DNA of 64,000 nt from Massilia sp. ZL223 (GCF_018119395.1 NZ_JAGPWD010000014.1:1-64000), one strand, 5' to 3'. Numbered from the stretch's first letter, positions 27,713 through 36,800 are shown. Numbers and translations: made by a program. Notes: generated from the letters alone by a model not told the origin.

Positions 27713-28778
27713 TTTTCACCGGGGCGGGTTTGGGAAGGGCGGCCAGTTCCTGGATCGAGGTGTTCTTTTCGTACGCATCGATAATACGCGCAACCAGCGG
27801 ATGGCGCACCACGTCCGCGCTCGAGAAGTGGGTGAAGGCGATCCCGCGCACGTCCTTCAGCACGTGCATGGCGTCGACCAGGCCCGAGCGCTGGGTCTTG
27901 TGCAGGTCAACCTGGGTCACGTCGCCCGTGACCACGGCCTTGCTGCCGAAGCCGATACGGGTCAGGAACATCTTCATCTGCTCGACCGTCGTGTTCTGCG
28001 CCTCGTCCAGGATGACGAAGGCGTGGTTCAGGGTGCGGCCGCGCATGTAGGCCAGCGGGGCGATCTCGATCACCTGCTTCTCGAACAGCTTCTGGGTGCG
28101 GTCGAACCCGAGCAGGTCGTAGAGTGCGTCGTACAGCGGGCGCAGGTAGGGATCGACCTTCTGGGTCAGGTCGCCGGGCAGGAAACCCAGGCGCTCGCCC
28201 GCTTCCACGGCCGGACGGGTCAGGATGATGCGCTTGACGGCGTCGCGTTCGAGCGCGTCGACGGCGCAGGCCACCGCCAGGTAGGTCTTGCCGGTGCCGG
28301 CCGGGCCGATGCCGAAGCTGATGTCGTGCTCGAGCACCGCGCGCAGGTACTGGATCTGGTGCGGGGTGCGGCCGCGCAGGTCGCTGCGGCGGGTCTTGAG
28401 GGTGGGGCTGGTGGTCTCGGGCGATTCCCCGGCCTCTTCCCCTTCCTCTTCGGTCTTGGCCTCGGCAGGCGCAGAGGATGTCGATGCGCCCTCGATCTTT
28501 GGCTTGAGCCCGGCGCGCTGCTCCACCAGCGCCAGCTGCACTTCCTCGATCGGCACGACCTTGTTGGCGACGGCGTAGAAACGCTCGAGCAGTTCGACCG
28601 CGCGCTCGGCATTGCTGCCGCTGACGATGAACTTCTCGCCGCGCCGGAAGATGGTCACGTCCAGGGCAGCCGAGATCTGGCGCAAATTCTCGTCAAGCGG
28701 GCCGCACAGGTGGGCGAGCCGCGTGTTGTCGAGCGGCTCGGGGATGAAGTACGAGGGCTGGGTGGCTTGTGTTTTCAA
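27687..28778 (-). CDS. PhoH-like protein (YbeZ)
   Basis: ATPase/helicase-like PhoH family protein that partners with YbeY. The 363 residues have an N-terminal KH-like part ([25 protein letters not shown]), an acidic and Ser/Ala-rich linker (about residues 97-126), and the P-loop GPAGTGKT at 158-165, followed by [26 protein letters not shown] (Walker B) and [10 protein letters not shown]. The C-terminus [11 protein letters not shown] is basic. It overlaps miaB by four bases. Confidence 0.94.
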   Translation of the reverse strand: MKTQATQPSYFIPEPLDNTRLAHLCGPLDENLRQISAALDVTIFRRGEKFIVSGSNAERAVELLERFYAVANKVVPIEEVQLALVEQRAGLKPKIEGASTSSAPAEAKTEEEGEEAGESPETTSPTLKTRRSDLRGRTPHQIQYLRAVLEHDISFGIGPAGTGKTYLAVACAVDALERDAVKRIILTRPAVEAGERLGFLPGDLTQKVDPYLRPLYDALYDLLGFDRTQKLFEKQVIEIAPLAYMRGRTLNHAFVILDEAQNTTVEQMKMFLTRIGFGSKAVVTGDVTQVDLHKTQRSGLVDAMHVLKDVRGIAFTHFSSADVVRHPLVARIIDAYEKNTSIQELAALPKPAPVKNARKKTSS

Positions 28779-30136
28779 CTGGCTTTGGCAATCGTATCAA
28801 GGTTAGCGACGAGTTCGCCGCGCAGGTAGTAGTCGTGACTGGCGACGATGCGCACGTCGACCAGCTGGCCGACCAGGCTGGCTCCGGCCTGGCCAGGCGC
28901 GAAGTTGACCACGCGGTTGCCGTCGGTGCGGCCGGCCAGGTGGCCGGCGTCGCGCTTGGCCGGTCCTTCGACCAGCACGCGCTGCACCGTGCCGACCATG
29001 GCCGCGCTGTGCTTGCGGGTGTTGGCGTCGATCAGGGCCTGCAGGCGCTGCAGGCGCGCCAGCTTGACCTCGTGCGGGGTGTCGTCCTCGAGGTTGGCGG
29101 CTGGGGTGCCCGGACGCTTGCTGAAGATGAAGCTGAAGCTGTTGTCGAAGCCGACGTCCTCCACCAGCTTCATCATGGCCTCGAAATCGGCATCGGTCTC
29201 GCCGGGGAAGCCGACGATGAAATCCGAGGAAATCGTGATGTCGGGCCGCACTGCGCGCACGCGGCGGATGATCGACTTGTATTCGAGCGCCGTGTAGCCG
29301 CGCTTCATGGCGCCGAGGATGCGGTCGGAACCATGCTGCACCGGCAAATACAGGTTGTTGGCCAGCTGCGGAATCTTCGCGTAGGCGTCGATCAGGCGCT
29401 GGTTGAATTCCTTCGGGTGGCTGGTGACGAAGCGCATGCGCTCGATGCCGGGAATCTCGGCGATGTATTCGAGCAGCAGGGCGAAGTCGGCAACCTCGCC
29501 GTTTTCCATCGTGCCGCGGAAGGCGTTCACGTTCTGGCCCAGCAGCATGATTTCCCTCACACCCTGGGCGGCCAGGCCGGCGACCTCGGTCAGCACGTCC
29601 TCGAAGGGGCGCGAGACTTCCTCGCCGCGGGTATAGGGCACCACGCAGTAGCTGCAGTACTTGCTGCAGCCTTCCATGATCGAGACATAGGCGACCGGGC
29701 CGTCGACCTTGGCCGGCGGCAGGTGGTCGAATTTCTCGATCTCGGGGAAGGAGATGTCGACCTGGGCCGCGCCGGTCTGGCGGCGGTTCTGGATCAGCTG
29801 GGGCAGGCGGTGCAGGGTTTGCGGGCCGAAGACCACGTCGACGTGGGGCGCGCGCTTGACGATGGCTTCGCCTTCCTGCGAAGCCACGCAGCCGCCCACG
29901 CCGATCACGAGCTCGGGCTTGTTGCGCTTGAGCTCCTTCAGGCGGCCCAGGTCGGAAAACACTTTTTCCTGGGCCTTCTCACGGATCGAGCAGGTATTGA
30001 ACAGGATCACGTCGGCATCCTCGGGCGTGTCGGTGCGCACCAGTCCGTCGGACGAGCCGAGCACATCCACCATCTTGTCCGAGTCGTACTCGTTCATCTG
30101 GCAACCGAAGGTCTTGATAAATACTTTTTTCTGCAT
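28775..30136 (-). CDS. miaB: tRNA-2-methylthio-N6-dimethylallyladenosine synthase
   Basis: Radical SAM methylthiotransferase acting on i6A37 in tRNA; it depends on the product of MiaA, encoded at 47252-48208. The 453 residues have the N-terminal UPF0004 domain ([38 protein letters not shown]) with three cluster Cys, the radical SAM motif [15 protein letters not shown] and a C-terminal TRAM domain ending in [11 protein letters not shown]. It is the first gene of miaB-phoH-ybeY. Confidence 0.96.
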   Translation of the reverse strand: MQKKVFIKTFGCQMNEYDSDKMVDVLGSSDGLVRTDTPEDADVILFNTCSIREKAQEKVFSDLGRLKELKRNKPELVIGVGGCVASQEGEAIVKRAPHVDVVFGPQTLHRLPQLIQNRRQTGAAQVDISFPEIEKFDHLPPAKVDGPVAYVSIMEGCSKYCSYCVVPYTRGEEVSRPFEDVLTEVAGLAAQGVREIMLLGQNVNAFRGTMENGEVADFALLLEYIAEIPGIERMRFVTSHPKEFNQRLIDAYAKIPQLANNLYLPVQHGSDRILGAMKRGYTALEYKSIIRRVRAVRPDITISSDFIVGFPGETDADFEAMMKLVEDVGFDNSFSFIFSKRPGTPAANLEDDTPHEVKLARLQRLQALIDANTRKHSAAMVGTVQRVLVEGPAKRDAGHLAGRTDGNRVVNFAPGQAGASLVGQLVDVRIVASHDYYLRGELVANLDTIAKAS

Positions 30137-30763
30137 GGAATGCTGTCGTGAAAGGAGAGCTGCTGCTTTGGCAACCCGTGGGCCCAGTTTACCTTATATC
30201 GCCTGAAGCCCCGGAAAGCGGCGCGTGCGCACCCGCTTTTTTATGCCGCTAGGAATGATTTATTTCTTAACCTAAAGTTATTGCAAAGCTGCTCAGATTG
30301 TTAAATGTTGGCTGCCGAACAAAGTGCGTTTGCATGCAGCGATTAAAATTTGTTTCGAGATATTTCTTTTTGTAAATCAATGGCTTCCGGGCGAGTTCCC
30401 ATTTACAAAATATGTGAAGGAAATCTCTTGCGTGCGCCACACTTCGGCCCCATGTGCTGAAATGCCTATGTGACAAGCTTTCCGCACGATAGCTTGATTT
30501 CTGACAATGACTCACATGCGCCGTTTCGATATCGGACCGACGTGTAACACTGATAATTTGTTCGAAAGACAAGTACGCATGTGGGGAGCAAGATGTGGGA
30601 GCGCATGCACTCCGGGTCGTTTCAAAGGGTTTTCCTTAAGGGGATTTTCAGACTTGCGCTGTGTAATCCCTGAAACGGTTCCGGGAACTTATGTTGACGA
30701 AAGATAGTCTTTAACAAAAGTTCGCAAGGGAACTATTTTAACCAAACTCGTGAGGTAAACATC
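30137..30763. other. AT-rich intergenic region without a supported gene
   Basis: This 627-base gap separates miaB from the helix-turn-helix gene and is visibly richer in A/T than its surroundings, especially 30250-30480 and 30700-30760. It must contain the miaB promoter and that of the gene at 30764. A hairpin AAAGCGG (30215-30221) ... CCGCTTT (30233-30239) followed by Ts lies in its left part, and a small hairpin AGTTC/GAACT at 30719-30734 lies just before the next gene. The open frames seen here have no family likeness or ribosome site. Confidence 0.6.
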
Positions 30764-31195
30764 ATGGCACAACAGCATCATGCTCTGTCTTCGCAGGAAA
30801 GTTATAACCCGAACCACCTGCTGGACATCCTGCTCGGGAAAATGCAGCTGAAGAATGACGCCGCGCTGTCGCGCATGCTCGAAGTGGCCCCTCCGGTCAT
30901 CAGCAAGATCCGCCACCACCGTCTGCCGGTCGGCGCCTCGCTCCTGATCCGCATGCACGAAGTCACCGGTATGAGCATCCGCGACCTGCGCGACCTGATG
31001 GGCGACCGCCGCACCAAATATCGCCTGTCGGACGCACAAGGCCGTCCGAAGCCAGAAGAGAAGGCAGCCCAGGCCGCCGCGGCCGCAGCTGCGCAACAAC
31101 AGCAAGGCCAGCAACAGCAGGGACAGGGCCAGCAGTCCAACGAAGCTACGTCGTCAGGCAGCGGCACCTCGTCGACCGGCAACTATGCGCACTGA
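30764..31195 (+). CDS. Helix-turn-helix protein with Ala/Gln-rich tail
   Basis: Small putative DNA-binding regulator of 143 residues. Residues about 15-80 form a helix-turn-helix-like domain (NDAALSRMLEVAPPVISKIR then LPVGASLLIRMHEVTGMSIRDLRDLMG), similar in layout to Cro/XRE repressor domains. Residues about 100-143 are low complexity, with runs of Ala and Gln and then Ser/Gly/Thr. A ribosome site TGAGG lies 9 bases upstream of the ATG. I cannot assign a target. The gene is monocistronic, with two hairpin terminators after it. Confidence 0.75.
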   Translation: MAQQHHALSSQESYNPNHLLDILLGKMQLKNDAALSRMLEVAPPVISKIRHHRLPVGASLLIRMHEVTGMSIRDLRDLMGDRRTKYRLSDAQGRPKPEEKAAQAAAAAAAQQQQGQQQQGQGQQSNEATSSGSGTSSTGNYAH

Positions 31196-31202
31196 TGCCG
31201 GG

Positions 31203-31286
31203 GGCATGACAGCCGCGACTGTCATGCCTTCGGTGTCGCAAGGTAGCGGCGCCGCTGCCTGACCGGGCGGCGCCGCACCGTTTTTC
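31203..31286 (+). terminator. Two successive terminator hairpins
   Basis: GGCATGACAG, loop CCGCGA, CTGTCATGCC (31203-31228) begins eight bases after the stop. A second structure, GCGGCGCC ... GGCGCCGC (31246-31276), ends in ACCGTTTTTC. The second may also serve as the end for the convergent HDOD gene. Confidence 0.65.
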
Positions 31287-31322
31287 AGTACTTTTTCTTC
31301 CGCCAATGTCCGTCCTGAGGCT

Positions 31323-32162
31323 TCAGGCCATCAGGATCGCGGCCATTTCTTCGAACTGCAGTTCCGTTTCGTGGAACACGTGCAGCCACGCTTCTTCCGA
31401 CAGGCCAAGGGCCGTCCATGCCACGCTGGACACGGCCGGCGCCAGTTCGTCCGGCTCGCCGGCCAGGTCGAGCGCGTGCGCCACGGCGTTGGCCACGTGC
31501 ACGATGGTGGCCAGGAATCCCGCGCCCGCTTGCTCGGGCGCGTGATGCCATTCGATGGCCTGGCGCATCGTGTCCGAGAAATTCCAGTGCTCCGCCAGGG
31601 CCACCCCGGCCGCCACGTGGTCGATGCCGATCACGGCGCGCTCGAGCGCCAGCAGTTCGCCGTCGTCCAGGCTGCGGCGCGCCAGCACGGCCTGGTAGTG
31701 TTCCGGATAGCGGGTCACCAGCACCAGGCGCCCAATGTCGTGCAGCAGGCCGGCGGTGAAGGCATAGTCCTGGTTGAAGCGTACGCGCCGCGCCAGCACC
31801 CGTGCGCAGGCCGCCGTCGCCACCGAATGGCGCCAGAAGGCCTTGTCGCTGAAGCCCGGGCAGCGCCCGGTCGGGAAGCAGCCGGTCATGGCCGCCGCCG
31901 TGATCAGGTTGCGCGTGGTCTGGAAGCCCAGGAAGGTCATCGCCTGCTGGATGGTGGTGACCTTGACCTGCAGCCCAAAGCTCGACGAGTTGGCCAGGCG
32001 CAGGGTTTTTGCCGTCAGGGCCTGGTCCAGGGCCACTTTTTTCGCCAGCACCGAGATGTCGAGGTCTTCCTGTTCGATGGCGCCGAGCAGTTCCATCACG
32101 ACGGCGGGCAGCGAGGGCAGGTCTTCCAGGCCTTCGGCCAGGTCGCTTGGCTCCAGCATCAT
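31323..32162 (-). CDS. HDOD domain protein
   Basis: Signalling-type protein of 279 residues consisting of one HDOD domain, a relative of HD-GYP that lacks the complete metal site and usually has no phosphodiesterase activity. The sequence has SLPAVVMELLGAI, ALTAKTLRLANSSSFGLQVKVTTIQQAMTFLGFQTTRNLI, and a retained LLHDIGRLVL. The ATG overlaps the stop of the preceding small gene (ATGA). HDOD proteins are often linked to chemotaxis, c-di-GMP or stress control; nothing here decides between them. Confidence 0.85.
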   Translation of the reverse strand: MMLEPSDLAEGLEDLPSLPAVVMELLGAIEQEDLDISVLAKKVALDQALTAKTLRLANSSSFGLQVKVTTIQQAMTFLGFQTTRNLITAAAMTGCFPTGRCPGFSDKAFWRHSVATAACARVLARRVRFNQDYAFTAGLLHDIGRLVLVTRYPEHYQAVLARRSLDDGELLALERAVIGIDHVAAGVALAEHWNFSDTMRQAIEWHHAPEQAGAGFLATIVHVANAVAHALDLAGEPDELAPAVSSVAWTALGLSEEAWLHVFHETELQFEEMAAILMA

Positions 32163-32488
32163 GGCGCCACCCCACGCTGGAGGCGGTAGTCCTCGACGTA
32201 ACGGCGCAGCAGGCCAGTGGCCCAGTCGTCGTGGTTGTCGCGGTCGTTGTTGCGGAAGACGTGGTCCAGCCTGGCCTGGACGGCTGCCGGATCGGGCGCT
32301 TCGGCGCCTTCGGCGCACGTCACCGGCACGGTGTCGATGCCGTGCCGCGCGAGCGAGGCGATGATCGCTTCGCTCAGGACCGCACCCTTGGCCAGCAGCA
32401 CCAGGCCGTTCAGGTCCAGCAATTCATGCGACAGCACCATGCCAGGTGTCGCATGGTTCAGGGTGACCAGCTGATAGGCTTCGCTCAT
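32159..32488 (-). CDS. Small protein coupled to the HDOD protein
   Basis: The 109-residue product has no signal peptide or membrane segment. Its first half (GMVLSHELLDLNGLVLLAKGAVLSEAIIASLARHGIDTVPV) is like the short beta-rich module found N-terminal to many HD-GYP and HDOD proteins. The second half is helical and acidic (AVQARLDHVFRNNDRDNHDDW). It thus looks like a module that is normally fused but is here separate. It shares ATGA with the HDOD gene and is probably co-translated with it. Confidence 0.7.
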   Translation of the reverse strand: MSEAYQLVTLNHATPGMVLSHELLDLNGLVLLAKGAVLSEAIIASLARHGIDTVPVTCAEGAEAPDPAAVQARLDHVFRNNDRDNHDDWATGLLRRYVEDYRLQRGVAP

Positions 32489-32612
32489 TGTCTTCTCCTG
32501 CCATTTCTTTCTATTAATTCCTCATCGATCTTAACATTGGGAACTAGCTTGTCGGCCGACCATCGCAAAGACTGTCGTGTTCTTGCCGCAAGCCGATACC
32601 CTCGTCGAATGA

Positions 32613-32632
32613 ATAGGTCACCAGACCTATTA
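32613..32632. promoter_or_regulatory. Palindromic operator upstream of the GST gene
   Basis: AATAGGTC-ACCA-GACCTATT is a perfect 8+4+8 inverted repeat, 68 bases before the GST start codon. Its core TAGGTC-N4-GACCTA is the same as in the sites at 39322-39335 and 39351-39366 before the TetR-controlled thiolase gene. TetR-family repressors commonly bind such 16-base palindromes. I infer that the repressor encoded at 38657-39289 also acts here. Confidence 0.6.
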
Positions 32633-32699
32633 AAGTGGAAATGTTGTACTCTTTGCCACCGGCCGGATCGGTCCGGCCGCAACAACGTAGAGGAGACGT

Positions 32700-33305
32700 A
32701 TGAAACTGTATTTCGCCCCGGGCGCCTGCTCGCTCGCGCCGCACCTGGTCCTGCTGCAGCTTGGCCTGCCCTTCACCGCCGAGCGCGTCAGCCTGCGCAC
32801 CAAGCTGACCAAGGACGGCGTCGATTACCGCAGTATCAATCCGAAGGGCCAGCTGCCGGCCCTGGAGCTGGACGACGGCAAGCTGCTGACCGAGAACGCC
32901 GCCGTGCTGCAATACATCGCCGATCAGGCGCCGGAGAGCGGCCTGGCGCCGGCCCCGGGCAGCTTCGCGCGCTACCAGCTGATGGAGTGGCTGAGCTACC
33001 TGTCGACCGAGGTGCACAAGCGCTTCTCGCCGATGTTCTCGCCAGGCTGCACCGACGAGATCCGCCAGGCCGCGTGGGTGAGCCTGGCCGCTCCGCTGAC
33101 CTACCTGGCGGGCAAGGTCGACGGCGGGCGCTACCTGATGGGCGAGCAGTTCACCGTCGCCGACGCCTACCTGTTCGCGATCCTGAACTGGATCGGCTTC
33201 GCCAAGTTCACGATGAACGACTGGCCGACCCTGCAGGCTTATCACGCCCGTGTCGCGGCCCTGCCGGCGGTGCAGGAGGCGATGAAGCGCGAAGGCCTGG
33301 CGTGA
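32700..33305 (+). CDS. Glutathione S-transferase, beta-class type
   Basis: Cytosolic GSH-dependent detoxification enzyme of 201 residues. The N-terminal thioredoxin-fold domain starts MKLYFAPGACSLAPHLVLLQLGLPF, with Cys10 in the beta-class PGACSLAPH motif, and has NPKGQLPALELDDGKLLTENAAVLQYIAD (GSH-binding cis-Pro and Ser/Glu region). The helical C-terminal domain has FTVADAYLFAILNWIGF. A GGAG ribosome site precedes the ATG. It is alone in its transcription unit, under the palindrome at 32613-32632. Confidence 0.92.
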   Translation: MKLYFAPGACSLAPHLVLLQLGLPFTAERVSLRTKLTKDGVDYRSINPKGQLPALELDDGKLLTENAAVLQYIADQAPESGLAPAPGSFARYQLMEWLSYLSTEVHKRFSPMFSPGCTDEIRQAAWVSLAAPLTYLAGKVDGGRYLMGEQFTVADAYLFAILNWIGFAKFTMNDWPTLQAYHARVAALPAVQEAMKREGLA

Positions 33306-33348
33306 GCCTGGTGCGCCGCGCCTGGCCGTCACGGGGTACCATGCGCGC

Positions 33349-33900
33349 ATGAATCGTTATATTGCTTTGTTGCGCGGCATTAACGTAGGCCGCGCAAAGC
33401 GCATCGCCATGGCCGACCTGTGCAGGATGTTCAGCGAGCTCGGCTATACCAGCGTGAAGAGTGTGCTCAACAGTGGCAACGTGGTCTTCGACGCCGGCGG
33501 CATGAAGACCGCGGACGCCGCCGTGGCCATCGAGGAAGCGCTGGTACTGCGCCTGGGGGTGGGTGCGAAAGTCTTCGTGCTCGACCATCTGGAACTGGCG
33601 GACATCGTCGCCGACAATCCGCTGCTGGATCAGGCTGCCGATCCGGCGCGTTTGTACACCTTCCTGCTGACGGGGGAGGAGCAGCGCGCGCTGGTGACGG
33701 AGCTGTGCGCACGCGAATGGGGTGTGGAATCGCTGGCCCTGGGCCGGCGCGCCGCCTATGTGTGGTGTCCGGAAGGAATGCTCGACAGCGCCGCTGCGAC
33801 AGCGCTGGGCAAGCAACTGGGAGACGGGACCACGTCTCGCAACTGGAATACGATCATGCGGCTGCACGGCCTGTGCAGCAAGGGCGCCTGCCTGTCCTAG
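33349..33900 (+). CDS. DUF1697 family protein
   Basis: The protein has 183 residues and no known activity. The family pattern YIALLRGINVGRAKRIAMADL, SVKSVLNSGNVVFD and a C-terminal TSRNWNTIMRL is clear. Length is normal. It follows the GST by 43 bases and is closed by a terminator, so it may be read with GST. Confidence 0.88.
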   Translation: MNRYIALLRGINVGRAKRIAMADLCRMFSELGYTSVKSVLNSGNVVFDAGGMKTADAAVAIEEALVLRLGVGAKVFVLDHLELADIVADNPLLDQAADPARLYTFLLTGEEQRALVTELCAREWGVESLALGRRAAYVWCPEGMLDSAAATALGKQLGDGTTSRNWNTIMRLHGLCSKGACLS

Positions 33901-33911
33901 TCAAGACGCAC

Positions 33912-33936
33912 CCAGGACGCGCCCGCGTCCTGGTTT
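33912..33936 (+). terminator. Terminator of the DUF1697 gene
   Basis: CCAGGACGC, loop GCCC, GCGTCCTGG, then TTT. It starts 12 bases after the stop codon. Confidence 0.75.
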
Positions 33937-33969
33937 CCTCATGCATTCAAGCTCGGTGGACGTCCTCCT

Positions 33970-34233
33970 TCACTTGAACTTTTCGCTGCTATCCCGGCTT
34001 GCCCGGTAGCCGATCAGGATCAGCCCCACCAGCATCATCGCGAATACCTCGGGTTCGGGCAGTTCCGACATATTCGCAGGCGGCATGACGATGGTATTGC
34101 GGCTGGTAACGGACAGGTTGCGTACCGGTTGGGCCTGCTGCCCTGCATTACTGGAAACAAGTTCGATGGCGGCCGCTTGCGCCGTGCTGCCCAGGCAGAG
34201 CGCGAGTGCCGCGGCGAGTGCATATCTTTTCAT
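33970..34233 (-). CDS. Small secreted PEP-CTERM protein
   Basis: The product has 87 residues with a signal peptide (MKRYALAAALALCLGSTAQA), a short Ser/Asn/Gln-rich middle, and a C-terminal tail that fits the PEP-CTERM sorting signal: Pro59-Glu-Pro61, a hydrophobic helix (about 63-76) and nearby Arg78/Arg80. Such proteins are cut by exosortase EpsH/XrtA and sent to the outer surface in exopolysaccharide-making bacteria. No exosortase is in this window. The ATG at 34233 has an AAAGGAA ribosome site. Mature protein would be under 45 residues, unusually small for this class. Confidence 0.75.
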   Translation of the reverse strand: MKRYALAAALALCLGSTAQAAAIELVSSNAGQQAQPVRNLSVTSRNTIVMPPANMSELPEPEVFAMMLVGLILIGYRASRDSSEKFK

Positions 34234-34841
34234 AAGCGTTCCTTTTCCTGACTGAATCCACGCACCACAGGTCGCGTCATGCGCCTTGCGGGCTTCGAAT
34301 TCCGACATCAGGATAGCAAAATTCGCAGCAATGGCTGCGTTCAATTGGAACTGATGAGTTGCAGAAAGAAGTCATCAGTTTCGCGCCAGATGACTACACG
34401 TTGCCTACATGGCGGCGTCTATATCACGCAACAAAAATGGTTTTTGGAATTAATGAAAGGATGATAACGATTGGTCAGCTCTTCAATGTGATTTGTGCAA
34501 TAACTCGTCAATTCTTTGGTATCTTCATAATAAATGCTATCAGTTGGATAAGATTTTTCGTTATCGAACTCATCATAATCGCGCCGATTAAAACTTTTTT
34601 CTCCACACGGTATACACCTCTGTTTTCTTTGGGGGTATAGTCTCCATATCCCTATTGCCTTCGGGCATCAAAGCAATACCAAACGAACACGTTTGGAGCA
34701 GGCGCCGCCGCGCATTTTGGCGATCAGCAATTCGCGATCGCAACGGTGGCCAGCCTAGGCCACCGCCGTCTCCACGAGCAGCATGCCGGAGCGGCAAGCA
34801 GTACCACAGCACCGACGCACCCACACACGTAGAGTACCGAG
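34234..34841. other. AT-rich intergenic region upstream of the FtsH-like gene
   Basis: In this 608-base gap, 34330-34660 is markedly AT-rich and contains mostly hydrophobic, low-quality open frames with no family resemblance. It must carry the promoters of the small PEP-CTERM gene (leftward) and of the FtsH-like gene (rightward). No repeat, tRNA or convincing terminator was seen. The AT content suggests a horizontally gained or protein-bound (H-NS-type) segment. Confidence 0.55.
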
Positions 34842-36800
34842 ATGCCCAACTTTGCACGAATTCAGATTGCCTTCAAGAACATTTACGTCCGTATCGCGAC
34901 CGCCATGCTGCTCGGCCTGGTCGTGGCGCTGGCAATCTATAAAGCCGATGTACCGCAAGACACCAGCCCCGTGATCCATTCGCAGAACATTGCCGAAATC
35001 ACCCAGCTGGCCGAGCAGAAGGGCCGCCTCGAGTATTTGCTGATCGCCAAGCCGCTGTCGGACTCGCCGCGCTACGTCTATAAGTTCAAGGACGCGGCCC
35101 AGCTGCACGTGGTGAAGGTGCCCAGCACCTCGCACCTGTCGCTCGAGCGCGAAGTGCTGCTCAAGAATGCGATTCCGTACTCGATCGCCAAGGACGAGTT
35201 CCTGTCGACCCACAAGGCCGTCATGGACGAGGGCGAGACCGCGCTCGACAAGACCGGCAGCTTCCTCAAGCGCCACGCCTTCGACATCGCGGTGGTCGTG
35301 CTGGTCCTGTACCTGATCAAGTTCGGCATCCCGGGCATGGGCATGAGCGCTTCGGTCATCACCCCGGACAAGCTCAAGGGCAGCATGGACGACCTGATCG
35401 GCATGGACGACATCAAGCAGGAAGTCCTGCACCTGGAAGACATGATCCGCAACCGCGACGAATACCAGTCGCACAACATCGACAAGCCGTTCAACGTCAT
35501 GCTGACCGGCCCGGCGGGCACCGGCAAGACCAAGCTGGTCGGCTACCTGGCCAAGCGCCTGAACATGCCGATGATCTCGGCCTCGGGCTCGGCGCTGGAA
35601 TCGGGCTACGTCGGCGGCGGCTCCAAGGCCCTGAACGCCCTGTACCGCAAGGCTTGCGCCAAGGGCAAGTGCATCATCTTCCTGGATGAGGCGCAGAGCC
35701 TGTTCATGCCGCGCGGCCGCAGCGAAAAGAAGTGGGAAGACGACACCGCCAACACCATGCTGGGCCTGCTGGACGGCGTGAAGAGCGACAAGGGCCAGGG
35801 CGTGATCTGGGTCGTCGCCTCGAACTTCGACGATTCCTCGACCGAGATGGACGAAGCGATGCTGCGCCGCTTCTCGGTGAAGATCAATTTCCGCCTGCCG
35901 AACAAGCTGGAGCGCAAGGAATTGCTGCGCAGCTTCCTGGCGCGCAAGAAAGAGGGCCTGGTCGACTGGAGCGACCTCGACCTGGACCAGGTGGCCGAGA
36001 TCACCCAGAACCTGAGCCCGGCGCTGCTGGAAACCGTGGTCGAGCGCGCCAGCATGATCTCGATCCAGGAAAAGGCGATCATCAACACCGACCTGCTGTT
36101 CCGTGCCTATGAGCGTGCGACCATCGGCCTGACCGACCGCGCCACGACCGCCGAGAAGACCCTGCAGCGCGAGCGTATCGCCCTGCACGAGCTGGGCCAC
36201 TTCTTCATGCAGATCGACCCGTACCTGCGCCAGGGCATGAGTCTGGCCGAAGTGAAGGAAAAGTCGCACCTGCTGAAGATCAGCACCGAGGCGGTCTCGA
36301 AGATCGGCGCGCTGGGCTATGTGCTGCAGTCGGGCGAGGACATGTCGCTGCGCACCCTGGAAGAGCTGGAGCGCGACGTGGTCGGCCTGTACGGCGGTGT
36401 CGCGGCCGAAGAGCTGTTCTACGGCGCCCGCGGCATCTCGGTGGGCAGCCAGAACGACATCGAGAAGATCACCAAGATGCTGAACCTGATGGTCAACCGC
36501 CTGTCGATGTATTCGCGCTCGAAGATCGACTACAGCCAGCTGTCCAAGGAAACCACCGGCGAGCACACCCTGCGCCTGGTGGAACAGAAGGCCGACGAGC
36601 TGTACACCTATACCCTGGGCGCGATCCGCGACTACAAGCAGGTGATGGAATCGCTGAAGGGCACCCTGATGGAGCAGTACGTGCTGTCCAAGGACGCCGT
36701 GTTCGAGCTGCTGGAAGAGCGCAGCGAGCTGTTCATGGCCGCGCTGCACGGCCAGCGCCACGCCAACCTCAAGCTGTGCGCCGAAGAAGCGGCCGCCTGA
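34842..36800 (+). CDS. Diverged FtsH-like membrane AAA+ metalloprotease
   Basis: FtsH-type layout in 652 residues: membrane helix at about 17-33, an extracytoplasmic domain of about 110 residues, second helix at about 147-163, AAA+ module and zinc protease domain. Seen are Walker A GPAGTGKT (223-230), a pore-like YVGGG (256-260), Walker B IIFLDEA (278-284), HELGH (449-453) and SQND (536-539), the place of the third zinc ligand. The canonical FtsH second region of homology RPGRFDR is absent; MLRRFSVKI stands in its place, and HEAGHA is HELGHF. It is therefore a paralogue and not the housekeeping FtsH. Probably a membrane protein quality-control protease with a different substrate; alone in its unit. 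Confidence 0.85.
   Translation: MPNFARIQIAFKNIYVRIATAMLLGLVVALAIYKADVPQDTSPVIHSQNIAEITQLAEQKGRLEYLLIAKPLSDSPRYVYKFKDAAQLHVVKVPSTSHLSLEREVLLKNAIPYSIAKDEFLSTHKAVMDEGETALDKTGSFLKRHAFDIAVVVLVLYLIKFGIPGMGMSASVITPDKLKGSMDDLIGMDDIKQEVLHLEDMIRNRDEYQSHNIDKPFNVMLTGPAGTGKTKLVGYLAKRLNMPMISASGSALESGYVGGGSKALNALYRKACAKGKCIIFLDEAQSLFMPRGRSEKKWEDDTANTMLGLLDGVKSDKGQGVIWVVASNFDDSSTEMDEAMLRRFSVKINFRLPNKLERKELLRSFLARKKEGLVDWSDLDLDQVAEITQNLSPALLETVVERASMISIQEKAIINTDLLFRAYERATIGLTDRATTAEKTLQRERIALHELGHFFMQIDPYLRQGMSLAEVKEKSHLLKISTEAVSKIGALGYVLQSGEDMSLRTLEELERDVVGLYGGVAAEELFYGARGISVGSQNDIEKITKMLNLMVNRLSMYSRSKIDYSQLSKETTGEHTLRLVEQKADELYTYTLGAIRDYKQVMESLKGTLMEQYVLSKDAVFELLEERSELFMAALHGQRHANLKLCAEEAAA

Noticed and set aside
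30267-30572. 101-codon frame on the minus strand in the AT-rich gap
   Set aside because: No ribosome site, no recognisable domain and no biased codon use; likely chance in non-coding DNA.
34359-34640. 93-codon hydrophobic frame ahead of the FtsH-like gene
   Set aside because: The composition follows the AT-rich base content; there is no ribosome site and no family similarity that I recognise.
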